A stretch of 7,038 nt of DNA, taken from positions 1 through 7,038 of the forward strand of contig CALFKA010000099.1 in NCBI GenBank assembly GCA_937880545.1, given 5' to 3'. Below, piece by piece: positions 1 through 6,327 of this stretch (within the stretch, counting starts at the first letter, position 1; each line of letters starts with the position of its first letter). This DNA is from an uncultured Clostridia bacterium (GTDB taxonomy: Bacteria > Bacillota > Clostridia > Peptostreptococcales > Acidaminobacteraceae). The translations under genes were made by a program, and so were the position numbers. The notes beneath the pieces are model-generated. The model saw nothing but the letters and a program-made list of their open reading frames with translations, ran no database searches and had not been told where the DNA came from.

Positions 1-1149
1 CAGGGGCTCCCCTGTCTCTTCTTTTAAATTGACAGCACTTTCTATGAGATTTTGCAGTTCACGGATGTTTCCCTTAAACTCGTGACGCATCAGGTCATCG
101 AGAAGTGAAGTTTCGAAGCCGGGGATATCTTTCCCGGTCTCACGATTGAATCTCTCAAGAAAGTAATTACAGAGTTCTCGGATATCTTCCGGACGCTCAC
201 GCAGATTGGGAAGGTCCAGACGCAATACATTCAATCTGTAGAAGAGGTCCTGGCGCAGAAGTCCTTTCTTCATCTGTTCCAGCGGAGAGACATTGGTCGC
301 AGCGATAATGCGCACATTGACAAAAATATCCTTGTCTCCCCCCAGACGGCGTACATAGCCTTCCTGAAGAACACGAAGCAGTCGAGCCTGAAGCTCTAGG
401 CTCATAGAGTTGATTTCATCGAGAAAAAGAGTCCCTCCTTGTGCCTGTTCAAAGAGGCCCTTCATCGATTGAGCTCCCGTGAAGGCGCCTTTAACGGTGC
501 CGAATAGAATGCTCTCAAGAAGAGTCTGAGGAATCGCTCCACAGTCCACGGCAAGAAAAGGACGCTCCCTTCTGCGGGAAGCATTGTGAATGCTCTGAGC
601 AAAGAGTTCTTTGCCTGTGCCTGTAGCACCGACGATCATGACCGTCGCATCACTGTGGGCATATTTCTTTGCCGTACGGATGGCGGTTTTCATGAGTTCG
701 GATGAGCCGACGATGTCATCAAAGGTGTAGTGATTGGGAATCCGGTTCTGCTGTCGCTCCGGTGTGGCGTCGTTACTCCGAATGGGAAGAGGATGATCTG
801 CCGGTCGGGAGATCTCTATCGCTCCTCGTACCTCACCGCGAACAAAAAGAGGAAATGTTGAGTTATTGGCGCTGATTTTTTCGCCTCTGTAGTTAGAATA
901 ATCCTGAAGATTCAGGTGGACGGGCTCTTCTGTTGCAATCGCTCGAAGGAGAGTGGAATTCTCTTCTTTTAGCTTGGGAAAAACACGTTTGAGATGGGTG
1001 CCGATTACTTCGCGGGGATTGAGACCTTCCAGTGACTCCATCGCTGGATTGTAATACTGTGTCACTCCCCTTTCGTCGACGACGTGAACACCTTCTTCAA
1101 TATTTTCAAGTAGACACTCCACCAACGCTTCTAGAAAGTCTCTTTCCAT
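1..1149 (-). CDS. RocR-like PAS/AAA+ sigma-54-dependent transcriptional activator (3' end outside window)
   Basis: I translated this reading frame directly: 383 residues are open from an ATG at 1149 to the window edge with no stop. Residues about 8-115 form a PAS-type sensor domain, with an EGVHVVDERG stretch and a YYNPAM motif as in RocR-type regulators. The AAA+ sigma-54 interaction domain follows from about 143. It shows Walker A GATGTGKE (174-181), the sigma-54 contact loop GAFTGA (221-226), Walker B LFLDEI (241-246), sensor I around IIAATN (281-286), the FYRLN arginine region (303-307) and sensor II GNIREL (360-365). Such proteins hydrolyse ATP to remodel sigma-54 RNA polymerase at -24/-12 promoters. 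The C-terminal helix-turn-helix is expected beyond position 1. An AGGAGGGGG ribosome site (1156-1164) lies 6 bases before the ATG. It follows the glyA terminator, so it is probably a separate transcription unit. RocR-like members often control amino-acid catabolism, but the signal and targets here are unknown. Confidence 0.93.
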   Translation of the reverse strand, partial: MERDFLEALVECLLENIEEGVHVVDERGVTQYYNPAMESLEGLNPREVIGTHLKRVFPKLKEENSTLLRAIATEEPVHLNLQDYSNYRGEKISANNSTFPLFVRGEVRGAIEISRPADHPLPIRSNDATPERQQNRIPNHYTFDDIVGSSELMKTAIRTAKKYAHSDATVMIVGATGTGKELFAQSIHNASRRRERPFLAVDCGAIPQTLLESILFGTVKGAFTGAQSMKGLFEQAQGGTLFLDEINSMSLELQARLLRVLQEGYVRRLGGDKDIFVNVRIIAATNVSPLEQMKKGLLRQDLFYRLNVLRLDLPNLRERPEDIRELCNYFLERFNRETGKDIPGFETSLLDDLMRHEFKGNIRELQNLIESAVNLKEETGEPL

Positions 1150-1155
1150 AATCTT

Positions 1156-1164
1156 CCCCCTCCT
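1156..1164 (-). promoter_or_regulatory. Ribosome binding site of the sigma-54 activator gene
   Basis: On the minus strand this reads AGGAGGGGG, 6 bases before the ATG at 1149. It is a strong Shine-Dalgarno match and fixes the start of the activator gene. Confidence 0.85.
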
Positions 1165-1194
1165 GTTTAGTATATATCAATCACAACTGAAAAT

Positions 1195-1208
1195 GCAAAA
1201 TATTTTGC
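1195..1208. repeat. Perfect 14-bp palindrome GCAAAATATTTTGC, possible operator
   Basis: The sequence GCAAAATATTTTGC is identical on both strands. It sits between the glyA terminator and the activator gene, about 46 bases upstream of the activator start. Its place and symmetry fit a binding site for a dimeric regulator, perhaps autoregulation, but that is inference. The region is AT-rich, so a chance palindrome is possible. It is not followed by a T tract in either direction that would make it a terminator. Confidence 0.4.
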
Positions 1209-1215
1209 TATAAAT

Positions 1216-1242
1216 AAAAAAAGACGCAGGTTTTGCTGCGTC
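1216..1242 (-). terminator. Rho-independent terminator of the aspS-rseC-glyA operon
   Basis: On the minus strand a perfect 7-bp stem, GACGCAG (1242-1236) paired with CTGCGTC (1229-1223), closes the 6-base loop CAAAAC. Seven T residues follow (1222-1216). The stem begins 9 bases after the glyA stop codon, as expected for an operon end. Confidence 0.92.
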
Positions 1243-1251
1243 CCAAGGGGT

Positions 1252-2481
1252 TTAGTCTTGTTTGAACATCGGGAAGGAGACGGCGAGTGCGCGCACTCTC
1301 TCTCGAAGATCTGAATCATACTCCTCTTTTTGCATGGCTTCATCCATAAGGAGGACGATCTTTCGCATGTCTTCTTCTTTCATTCCTCTTGTCGTCAGGG
1401 CGGCAGTTCCGATGCGGATACCGGAGGTAACAAAGGGGCTCTCCGTTTCATTGGGAACGGTGTTCTTATTGACGGTGATTCCCGCCTGCCCAAGCCTTCT
1501 TTCTGCTTCCTTACCTGTCAGATTTTTATTTCTCATATCGATCAGAAGAAGGTGGTTGTCGGTTCCGCCGCTCACGAGTTCATACCCCAGCTCTTTGAGA
1601 CCCTCAGCCATCGCTTGGGCGTTCTTTCGAACCTGTTTGGCATATTCTTTGAAGGAGGGCTGCAGAGCTTCCAGGAAGCATACAGCTTTCGAAGCGATGA
1701 TGTGTTCGAGTGGTCCGCCTTGAATTCCGGGGAAGACGGTCTTGTCGATGGCTTTTGCGTATTTCTCTTTACAGAGAATGGCTCCGCCTCTAGGCCCTCT
1801 CAGTGTCTTATGGGTTGTAGTGGTTACAATATCCGAATAAGGAACGGGGTTCATGTGTTCTCCACCGGCGACGAGGCCTGCGATGTGGGCCATGTCGACC
1901 ATCAGGAGAGCCCCGATCTTATCAGCAATCTCTCGGAATCTTTTGAAGTCAATCTCTCGGGGATATGCGCTGGCTCCCGCTACGATCATCTTCGGTTTAT
2001 GCTCTAGTGCCATGCGCTCGACATCGTCATAGTCTAAATAGCCGTTTTCATCTAATCCATAGGAGATAAAGTTATAGAGCCAGCCTGAAAAGTTGACGGG
2101 AGCGCCATGTGTAAGGTGGCCTCCATTGGACAGATCCATCCCGAGAATCGTATCTCCGACCTCGAGAACCGCAAGATAGGAAGCCATATTGGCGCCGGAT
2201 CCACTGTGAGGCTGGACATTGGCATGTTCCGCTCCGAAGAGCTCTTTCATACGCTCGATGGCCAAGTTTTCTACCTCATCGACGACTTCACATCCTCCAT
2301 AATAGCGGCGTCCGGGAAGTCCCTCAGCATACTTGTTGGTAAGAATACTTCCGCTTGGTTCCAGGACAGCAGCAGAGACGATGTTCTCCGATGCAATCAG
2401 CTCCAACCCTTCGCGTTGGCGTTTGGCCTCCTGTTCAATCAAATCAGCGATGACAGGATCGGTCTTCATGAGAGTTGACAT
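1252..2481 (-). CDS. glyA: Serine hydroxymethyltransferase
   Basis: This 409-residue protein is a full-length bacterial serine hydroxymethyltransferase, a cytosolic PLP enzyme. It interconverts serine plus tetrahydrofolate with glycine plus 5,10-methylenetetrahydrofolate and supplies one-carbon units. Visible hallmarks are ELIASEN (27-33), NKYAEGLPGRRYYGG (49-63), QPHSGSGAN (90-98), the VDMAHIAGL cofactor region (195-203, with Asp196 and His199) and TTTTHKTLRGPRGG (220-233), in which Lys225 is the expected Schiff-base lysine. It is the last gene of the aspS operon. Its start overlaps the end of the rseC-like gene by 16 bases and the terminator follows at once. AAGGAGG (2486-2492) lies 4 bases before the chosen ATG; the next in-frame ATG (codon 5) is too far from it. 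Expression is probably coupled to the aspS T-box by read-through. Confidence 0.97.
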   Translation of the reverse strand: MSTLMKTDPVIADLIEQEAKRQREGLELIASENIVSAAVLEPSGSILTNKYAEGLPGRRYYGGCEVVDEVENLAIERMKELFGAEHANVQPHSGSGANMASYLAVLEVGDTILGMDLSNGGHLTHGAPVNFSGWLYNFISYGLDENGYLDYDDVERMALEHKPKMIVAGASAYPREIDFKRFREIADKIGALLMVDMAHIAGLVAGGEHMNPVPYSDIVTTTTHKTLRGPRGGAILCKEKYAKAIDKTVFPGIQGGPLEHIIASKAVCFLEALQPSFKEYAKQVRKNAQAMAEGLKELGYELVSGGTDNHLLLIDMRNKNLTGKEAERRLGQAGITVNKNTVPNETESPFVTSGIRIGTAALTTRGMKEEDMRKIVLLMDEAMQKEEYDSDLRERVRALAVSFPMFKQD

Positions 2482-2906
2482 AATTCCTCCTTAGCTTCAA
2501 TTTCTTTTACGATCCGGGCTTCGTAACGACCTTCCGTAGACCTTTTCTCATCCGTTCGATGGATGATAAAATATGTCAGCGCAAGAATACCTATAGAGCC
2601 AAAGAAACTTAAAACTTCGGCAAAGGGTTCAAGCGTTGTGACTGAGATCAGAGTGTAGAGAGCATAGAGGGAAATGAAAAAAACAATGAGCGGGATTCCG
2701 TAGGCGATGAAGGCGGCAGCAAGAAGACTGCTGTCATCCATATCGATTTCTACAAGAGTCCCTTCGCGATAATCTTTTACCGAGTGTACCAGAAGTACTT
2801 TGCCTTCCTGCGAGCGGGAGCAGGACTTGCACCCTGCGCAGGCGGGATCGGGAATGATTTCCACAAGTGTTCGGTTACGCTTTTTACCTAGAACGATGGC
2901 TTTCAT
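2466..2906 (-). CDS. RseC/MucC-family membrane protein (SoxR-reducing system / sigma-E regulator family)
   Basis: This 146-residue protein has a short cytoplasmic N-terminal domain with three cysteines in a CAGCKSC pattern (Cys23, Cys26, Cys29). Two hydrophobic segments follow at about 61-89 and 96-115, then a charged C-terminal tail. The stretch DSSLLAAAFIAYGIPLIVFF (58-77) resembles the equivalent part of E. coli RseC, and the size is close to that protein. In Gammaproteobacteria the family is tied to sigma-E control and to reduction of SoxR with the Rnf-like Rsx complex; the role in Bacillota is unclear to me. The cysteines could bind metal or an iron-sulfur cluster, which is inference. 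The start ATG overlaps the aspS stop as ATGA, with a GGAAGAGG ribosome site inside aspS. Its end overlaps glyA by 16 bases, so it is translated as part of this operon. No rnf, soxR or sigma-E gene is visible nearby. Confidence 0.82.
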   Translation of the reverse strand: MKAIVLGKKRNRTLVEIIPDPACAGCKSCSRSQEGKVLLVHSVKDYREGTLVEIDMDDSSLLAAAFIAYGIPLIVFFISLYALYTLISVTTLEPFAEVLSFFGSIGILALTYFIIHRTDEKRSTEGRYEARIVKEIEAKEELCQLS

Positions 2907-4666
2907 TCTACCTCTTCCTTTCGGATAATTTGTAAATGGAGCTCCTCCAACTGACCACTTCCTGCAGCAGTTGGCGATTCGCTCATAAGATCCGTGGCAG
3001 CAAGAGTTTTGGGAAATGCCACCACGTCCCGTATATTCTCTGTACCCGAGAGAATCATAGTCAAACGGTCAATGCCAAAGGCGATTCCCCCGTGGGGTGG
3101 TGTGCCGTAACGAAGCGCTTCAATGAAGAAGCCAAACCGTTCCCGGATCTCCTCTTCAGAGAGCCCCAAAATGCTAAAAACTTTGGACTGAAGAGCGCTG
3201 TCATGGATGCGGATACTGCCACTTGCCGTCTCATAACCGTCGATAACGAGATCATAGCAGTCCGCCATGACGGATGAGGGATCGGAGTCGAGTAGAGAAA
3301 GATGTTCTTTTTTCGGCATTGTAAACGGATGGTGTTCCGAGACAAATCTCTCTTCTTCCTCAGAATACGTAAATGCAGGAAAGTCGACAATCCAGATGAA
3401 GTCGTGCTCTTTCGGGTCAAACAGCTCTTTTTCCTTTGCGATCGTTGTTCGAAGATTTCCAAGTGCTGTTAGAACCGTCTTCTTCTTTCCGGAGATGATG
3501 AAGAGAATTCCCTCCTCTGCCCCACATATCTGAAAGAGTGTCTCTTTTTCTTCTTCATTGACGATTCGAGCAAGGCTACCGGAGACTTCGGAAGCAAATA
3601 TGAGTGTGGCGAGTCCCGCAGCACCAAATGTCTTTGCTTTTTTCTCGAGGGACTTCAATTGATTTCGGCTATAGAGATCGGAACCACTTAGAAAGATCCC
3701 TTTAACGCTCTCCCCCGCTTCTACGGCAGTTCGCAGAAAGCCGATGTCACTGCTTTTAAAGACTTCTTCAAGGGAGAGGATCTCTAAACCAAAGCGTCTG
3801 TCCGGCTTATCTGTGCCGTATCGCTCCATGGCTTCCGAATAGCGGAGACGGTCAAAGGGGATCTGAATGTCGATTCCTTCGATATCTTTAAAGAGACGGG
3901 CAATTATTTTTTCATTGATGGCGAAGATGTCTTCCTGTTCAACAAAGCTCATCTCCAGGTCGAGTTGTGTGAATTCCGGCTGGCGGTCAGCTCGCAAGTC
4001 CTCGTCTCTAAAACACTTGGCGATCTGAAAATAACGATCACATCCGCCGATCATCAAGAGCTGTTTAAGTGTCTGGGGGGACTGAGGAAGCGCATAGAAT
4101 TTCCCCGGGTTGACTCGAGAAGGTACGAGATAGTCGCGTGCCCCTTCCGGCGTTGGTTTGTAGAGGATGGGCGTTTCTACCTCTGTAAAGCCTTCCTCAT
4201 AGAGAGAGTTACGCAGACTCTGATAAAGGCGTGAGCGCAGACGGAGTCGATCCATCATCGACTTCTTTCGAAGATCGAGGTAGCGGTATTTCAGTCGAAG
4301 CTCTTCTTTCGCCTTGTCGTCTTCCTGAATGTGAATCGGGGGAACTGCAGAGGTCGAAAAGATTTCCAGCTCCTCTGCCATCACTTCGACAAGACCTGTA
4401 GGGATGGAGGGATTGGGGTTTTCTCTGAGCCTTACCTTACCTCTGACAGATAGGACGTATTCTCTTCCCAATTTGGCAGCCTGAGAAAATAGTTCGGGGT
4501 TGTCTGCCTCGTGAATAATAACCTGGGCAATCCCTTCACGATCTCTGAGGTCAAAAAAGAGTACAGAACCGAGGTCACGAAGAGTCTGAACCCAGCCACT
4601 CAAGATCACCTGTTCTCCTGCCATTTCTTCTCGTAGTTGTCCTGCATAATGTGTTCGTTTTAACAT
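2903..4666 (-). CDS. aspS: Aspartyl-tRNA synthetase
   Basis: With the ATG at 4666 this is a 587-residue bacterial-type class II aspartyl-tRNA synthetase, the usual length. It activates aspartate with ATP and charges tRNA-Asp. The N-terminal anticodon-binding OB fold (about 1-105) carries RDLGSVLFFDLRDREG. The catalytic core has motif 2, FRDEDLRADRQPEFTQLD (219-236), and motif 3, GIAFGIDRL (527-535). The bacterial GAD insertion lies between them, recognisable near VEAGESVKGIFL. In place of the common GGGS before RIHD it has ETASGS (479-484), a mild variation in the active-site region. An in-frame GTG at 4693 would add nine residues, but it lies inside the T-box terminator arm. The ATG has GGGAG 7 bases upstream and gives the typical MLKRTHY start. 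It is the first gene of an operon with rseC and glyA, under T-box control. Confidence 0.97.
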   Translation of the reverse strand: MLKRTHYAGQLREEMAGEQVILSGWVQTLRDLGSVLFFDLRDREGIAQVIIHEADNPELFSQAAKLGREYVLSVRGKVRLRENPNPSIPTGLVEVMAEELEIFSTSAVPPIHIQEDDKAKEELRLKYRYLDLRKKSMMDRLRLRSRLYQSLRNSLYEEGFTEVETPILYKPTPEGARDYLVPSRVNPGKFYALPQSPQTLKQLLMIGGCDRYFQIAKCFRDEDLRADRQPEFTQLDLEMSFVEQEDIFAINEKIIARLFKDIEGIDIQIPFDRLRYSEAMERYGTDKPDRRFGLEILSLEEVFKSSDIGFLRTAVEAGESVKGIFLSGSDLYSRNQLKSLEKKAKTFGAAGLATLIFASEVSGSLARIVNEEEKETLFQICGAEEGILFIISGKKKTVLTALGNLRTTIAKEKELFDPKEHDFIWIVDFPAFTYSEEEERFVSEHHPFTMPKKEHLSLLDSDPSSVMADCYDLVIDGYETASGSIRIHDSALQSKVFSILGLSEEEIRERFGFFIEALRYGTPPHGGIAFGIDRLTMILSGTENIRDVVAFPKTLAATDLMSESPTAAGSGQLEELHLQIIRKEEVE

Positions 4667-4673
4667 ATGTTTA

Positions 4674-4678
4674 CTCCC
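4674..4678 (-). promoter_or_regulatory. Ribosome binding site that sets the aspS start
   Basis: GGGAG on the minus strand ends 7 bases before the ATG at 4666. It lies just after the T tract of the T-box terminator. This supports the ATG over the in-frame GTG at 4693. Confidence 0.75.
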
Positions 4679-4680
4679 AA

Positions 4681-4729
4681 AATAAAAAGGCACCCTTTAG
4701 GGACGAGGTTTCCCCCGCGTTGCCACCCT
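4681..4729 (-). terminator. T-box antiterminator/terminator switch region
   Basis: The T-box sequence AGGGTGGCAACGCG (4729-4716) can pair through its AGGG with CCCT (4702-4699) to form the antiterminator, leaving a TGGCAAC bulge. The same CCCT can instead pair with AGGG at 4696-4693, just before TTTTTATT (4688-4681). That downstream helix is short (CCCT/AGGG, or five pairs with two wobbles). The longer GGCA (4724-4721)/TGCC (4692-4689) pairing could also close the structure. The switch logic is clear, but the exact terminator fold is not. Confidence 0.65.
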
Positions 4730-4869
4730 AATTGGACATGCCCACTCGATAGAATGCACTGTATGAAGGTGTCTTTCACCTTAGGACACGGCAGGTTTTC
4801 ACCCTTCCCTGCTCTCTGTGCGTGTTCTCTGTGGCTACTCTTCCTTCTGCGAAATATGCGTGATTACGT
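4681..4869 (-). ncRNA. Aspartate-specific T-box riboswitch (aspS leader)
   Basis: The transcribed leader fits the T-box class, which senses uncharged tRNA and switches between terminator and antiterminator. Stem I base GAAGG (4847-4843) pairs with CCTTC (4769-4765). The specifier loop has AGTA (4839-4836) on one side and GAAA-GAC-A (4777-4770) on the other; GAC (4773-4771) is an aspartate codon. Above it ACACG (4825-4821) pairs with CGTGT (4790-4786), and GCAGG (4812-4808) with CCTGC (4795-4791), with an AGAGAG element and a GGGTGAAAA loop at the tip. Stem III can form at 4759-4738. The T-box motif AGGGTGGC follows at 4729-4722; its TGGC pairs with a GCCA 3' end, matching the G discriminator base of tRNA-Asp. 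Specifier, discriminator match and downstream gene all agree. Confidence 0.95.
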
Positions 4870-4874
4870 CTGTT

Positions 4875-4903
4875 ATGGTAGTCTGTGAAAAGACGTTTGT
4901 CAA
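4875..4903 (-). promoter_or_regulatory. Promoter of the aspS operon
   Basis: On the minus strand a perfect -35 TTGACA (4903-4898) is followed after 17 bases by TACCAT (4880-4875), a 4/6 match to the -10. Transcription would start near 4870-4867, about 20 bases before stem I of the T-box, a usual distance. It lies 38 bases beyond the stop of the DJ-1-like gene. Confidence 0.85.
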
Positions 4904-4941
4904 GTGCTGCTCTCTCTAAACATAGCTGCTACTCTAATAGA

Positions 4942-5523
4942 TTAGGCAAAGGGATCCAGTTCGGAGTCGCGCTGCCAACTATATTCTATCCGATGAGCAA
5001 TTTCTTCTGCCTTCTCGCCTCCCTCCACCCGAGCGATAAAAGCCAGTGCCATGTCCATCCCTGCGCTGACGCCGGATGAAGTGAAGAAAGAACCGTCCTC
5101 CACCCACCGCGCCCTTCGCACCCAGGTGACTAGTTCACTCTGTGATGTCGCCCACTCCCACGCTCGCTTATTCGAAGTTGCTCTGCGACCATCCAGGACA
5201 CCTGCGGCTGCCAGTAAAGCCGAACCCGTGCAGACAGACAGCACGTAGCGGCTGACTTTGCTGAGTTCTCGGATGAGTTCTAGAAAATCTCGATGAGTTA
5301 CAAGGTCCCTGGCGCCATATCCTCCGGGAACCAGAAGAACATCCGAGAGGGCGCAAAGTTCAGCTTTTATGGTCATGACTTCTACACCCTGCGTACTTCG
5401 TACAAGTCCCCCATCCACGGAGAGAAAGTAAAGTTTTACATCTTCCATAAAGCTGAGAACTTCCACCGGACCGAAGACATCGAGTGTTTCAAAGCCGGGA
5501 AAGAGTAGAATAGCAATATTCAT
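4942..5523 (-). CDS. DJ-1/PfpI-family protein, isocyanide hydratase-like
   Basis: This 193-residue cytosolic protein has the DJ-1/PfpI (class I glutamine amidotransferase-like) fold signature. It starts with a hydrophobic strand and FPGFETLDVFGPVEV (8-22), has LLVPGGYGARD (63-73), and the nucleophile elbow VCTGSALLA with Cys98. GRRATSNKRAWEW and the closing SSGVSAGMDMAL (149-160) match the isocyanide hydratase-like branch of the family. Asp15 stands where that branch has its acidic partner of the reactive cysteine. The actual substrate cannot be read from sequence; related members include glyoxalases, deglycases, proteases and AraC-type regulators, but no helix-turn-helix domain is attached here. 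GAAGGAG (5530-5536) lies 6 bases before the ATG. The gene diverges from the exporter pair. No clear terminator separates it from the aspS promoter, so some read-through into the T-box leader is possible. Confidence 0.9.
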   Translation of the reverse strand: MNIAILLFPGFETLDVFGPVEVLSFMEDVKLYFLSVDGGLVRSTQGVEVMTIKAELCALSDVLLVPGGYGARDLVTHRDFLELIRELSKVSRYVLSVCTGSALLAAAGVLDGRRATSNKRAWEWATSQSELVTWVRRARWVEDGSFFTSSGVSAGMDMALAFIARVEGGEKAEEIAHRIEYSWQRDSELDPFA

Positions 5524-5536
5524 GATAGACTCCTTC

Positions 5537-5545
5537 TGTTACAAT
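5537..5545 (+). promoter_or_regulatory. Extended -10 promoter of the thrE-like pair
   Basis: TGTTACAAT contains an extended -10 (TGn) plus TACAAT (5540-5545), a 5/6 match. The -35 position 17 bases upstream, TATTCA (5517-5522), is weak, as is common for extended -10 promoters. The predicted start near 5552 leaves about 14 bases to the GTG. The element abuts the ribosome site of the divergent DJ-1-like gene. Confidence 0.55.
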
Positions 5546-5556
5546 GAGTTTGATAT

Positions 5557-5562
5557 GGAGGG
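5557..5562 (+). promoter_or_regulatory. Ribosome binding site that sets the GTG start of the first exporter gene
   Basis: GGAGGG lies just upstream of GTG at 5566; counting from the GGAGG core the gap is 4 bases, like that of glyA. No in-frame ATG appears before codon 19, and starting there would lose the family's conserved N-terminal helix. Confidence 0.7.
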
Positions 5563-5565
5563 TCT

Positions 5566-6327
5566 GTGAAAGTATTTGGTGAAGAGCTCCTGCGCTTTGC
5601 GCTAGATGCGGGGCAACTGATGATGGAAAGTGGTGCGGAGACGTATCGTGTGGAAGAGTTGATTGACAGGATCTGCCTGAGTGGTGGCCTTGATCGCGTC
5701 GACAGCTTTGTCACGCCCACAGGGATCTTTGTTTCGATTCAAAAAGGGAAAGAAATCTTCTCTTTAACGCGCCGTGTCCGCCAGCGGGGTCTGGACCTGC
5801 ACCGCATCGAAGAGATCAATGCTCTCTCAAGAGAATTTGCCTCGTCTGCCATCAGTGTACCGTATGCCTCCGAGAAACTAAAAGCCATTTCGGTATTAGA
5901 ACCTTTCCCCAGGTCTCTTCGCTACATAAATATCGCTCTCTTTGGCGCTACATTTGCGCTTCTTTTTGGAGGCAAACCGGTGGACGCCCTTAGTGCTGCC
6001 TTATTAAGCGTGATTCTCTACGTGTTTGGACGCAGTAACTGGCTTCAGAGCACCAACTACTTTTTCCGAGCGCTCTTTGGCGCTGGATTGGCTGCCATTG
6101 GAGCTCAGTTGCTGAGCTTTATCCTTCCGATGTTAAATAGAGATACCATCGTCATTGCAACCATCATGCAGCTTGTTCCGGGAGTTGCCATCACGAACTC
6201 CATTCGTGACAGCATTTCGGGCGATCTGCTCTCCGGCCTTGCACGCGCCTCTGAAGCGGTCTTTGTCGCCGTGGCAATTGCGCTTGGCGCCGGCATCGGG
6301 CTATTCGTCGCGGGAGGTTTTCTATGA
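5566..6327 (+). CDS. Threonine/serine exporter family protein, ThrE N-terminal half (YjjP-like)
   Basis: This 253-residue protein matches the DUF1212/ThrE half of split exporters. Residues 1-110 are a soluble domain with SGAETYRVEE (22-31) and RGLDLHRIEEINALSRE (74-90). About five membrane segments follow, near 117-136, 139-155, 166-187, 194-212 and 231-250. The signature QLVPGVAITNSIRD (202-215) with SGDLLSGLARASEA after it is characteristic of the family. With the next gene it should form an inner-membrane exporter. Corynebacterium ThrE exports threonine and serine, and E. coli YjjP/YjjB is reported to export succinate, so the substrate here is open. It starts with GTG behind GGAGGG and overlaps the second half as ATGA, indicating translational coupling. 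The promoter lies next to the divergent DJ-1-like gene. Confidence 0.93.
   Translation: MKVFGEELLRFALDAGQLMMESGAETYRVEELIDRICLSGGLDRVDSFVTPTGIFVSIQKGKEIFSLTRRVRQRGLDLHRIEEINALSREFASSAISVPYASEKLKAISVLEPFPRSLRYINIALFGATFALLFGGKPVDALSAALLSVILYVFGRSNWLQSTNYFFRALFGAGLAAIGAQLLSFILPMLNRDTIVIATIMQLVPGVAITNSIRDSISGDLLSGLARASEAVFVAVAIALGAGIGLFVAGGFL

Noticed and set aside
1169..1198. Sigma-70 promoter TTGCAT (1198-1193) with TATACT (1174-1169) for the activator gene
   Set aside because: The -35 matches only 3/6, the spacer is 18, and the predicted start would fall within the ribosome site.
1193..1212. Possible sigma-54 -24/-12 promoter (TAGCA...TTTTGCA) before the activator gene
   Set aside because: The -24 element has AG in place of GG and the spacing to the GC is one base too long, so it fails the consensus.
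1262..2478. Plus-strand reading frames of up to 225 codons inside glyA
   Set aside because: They are antisense to a full-length, well conserved gene and show no family motif or ribosome site of their own.
4667..4693. In-frame GTG at 4693 giving aspS nine extra N-terminal residues
   Set aside because: It lies inside the T-box terminator arm and has no ribosome site. The ATG at 4666 has GGGAG 7 bases upstream and gives the usual AspRS N-terminus.
4921..4955. CTAAT/ATTAG inverted repeat at the stop of the DJ-1-like gene as a terminator
   Set aside because: The loop would be only two bases, the stem is AT-rich and no T tract follows.
4667..5079. Short plus-strand reading frames across the aspS leader and the end of the DJ-1-like gene
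   Set aside because: The region is explained by the T-box leader and the opposite-strand gene; the translations look like random low-complexity sequence.
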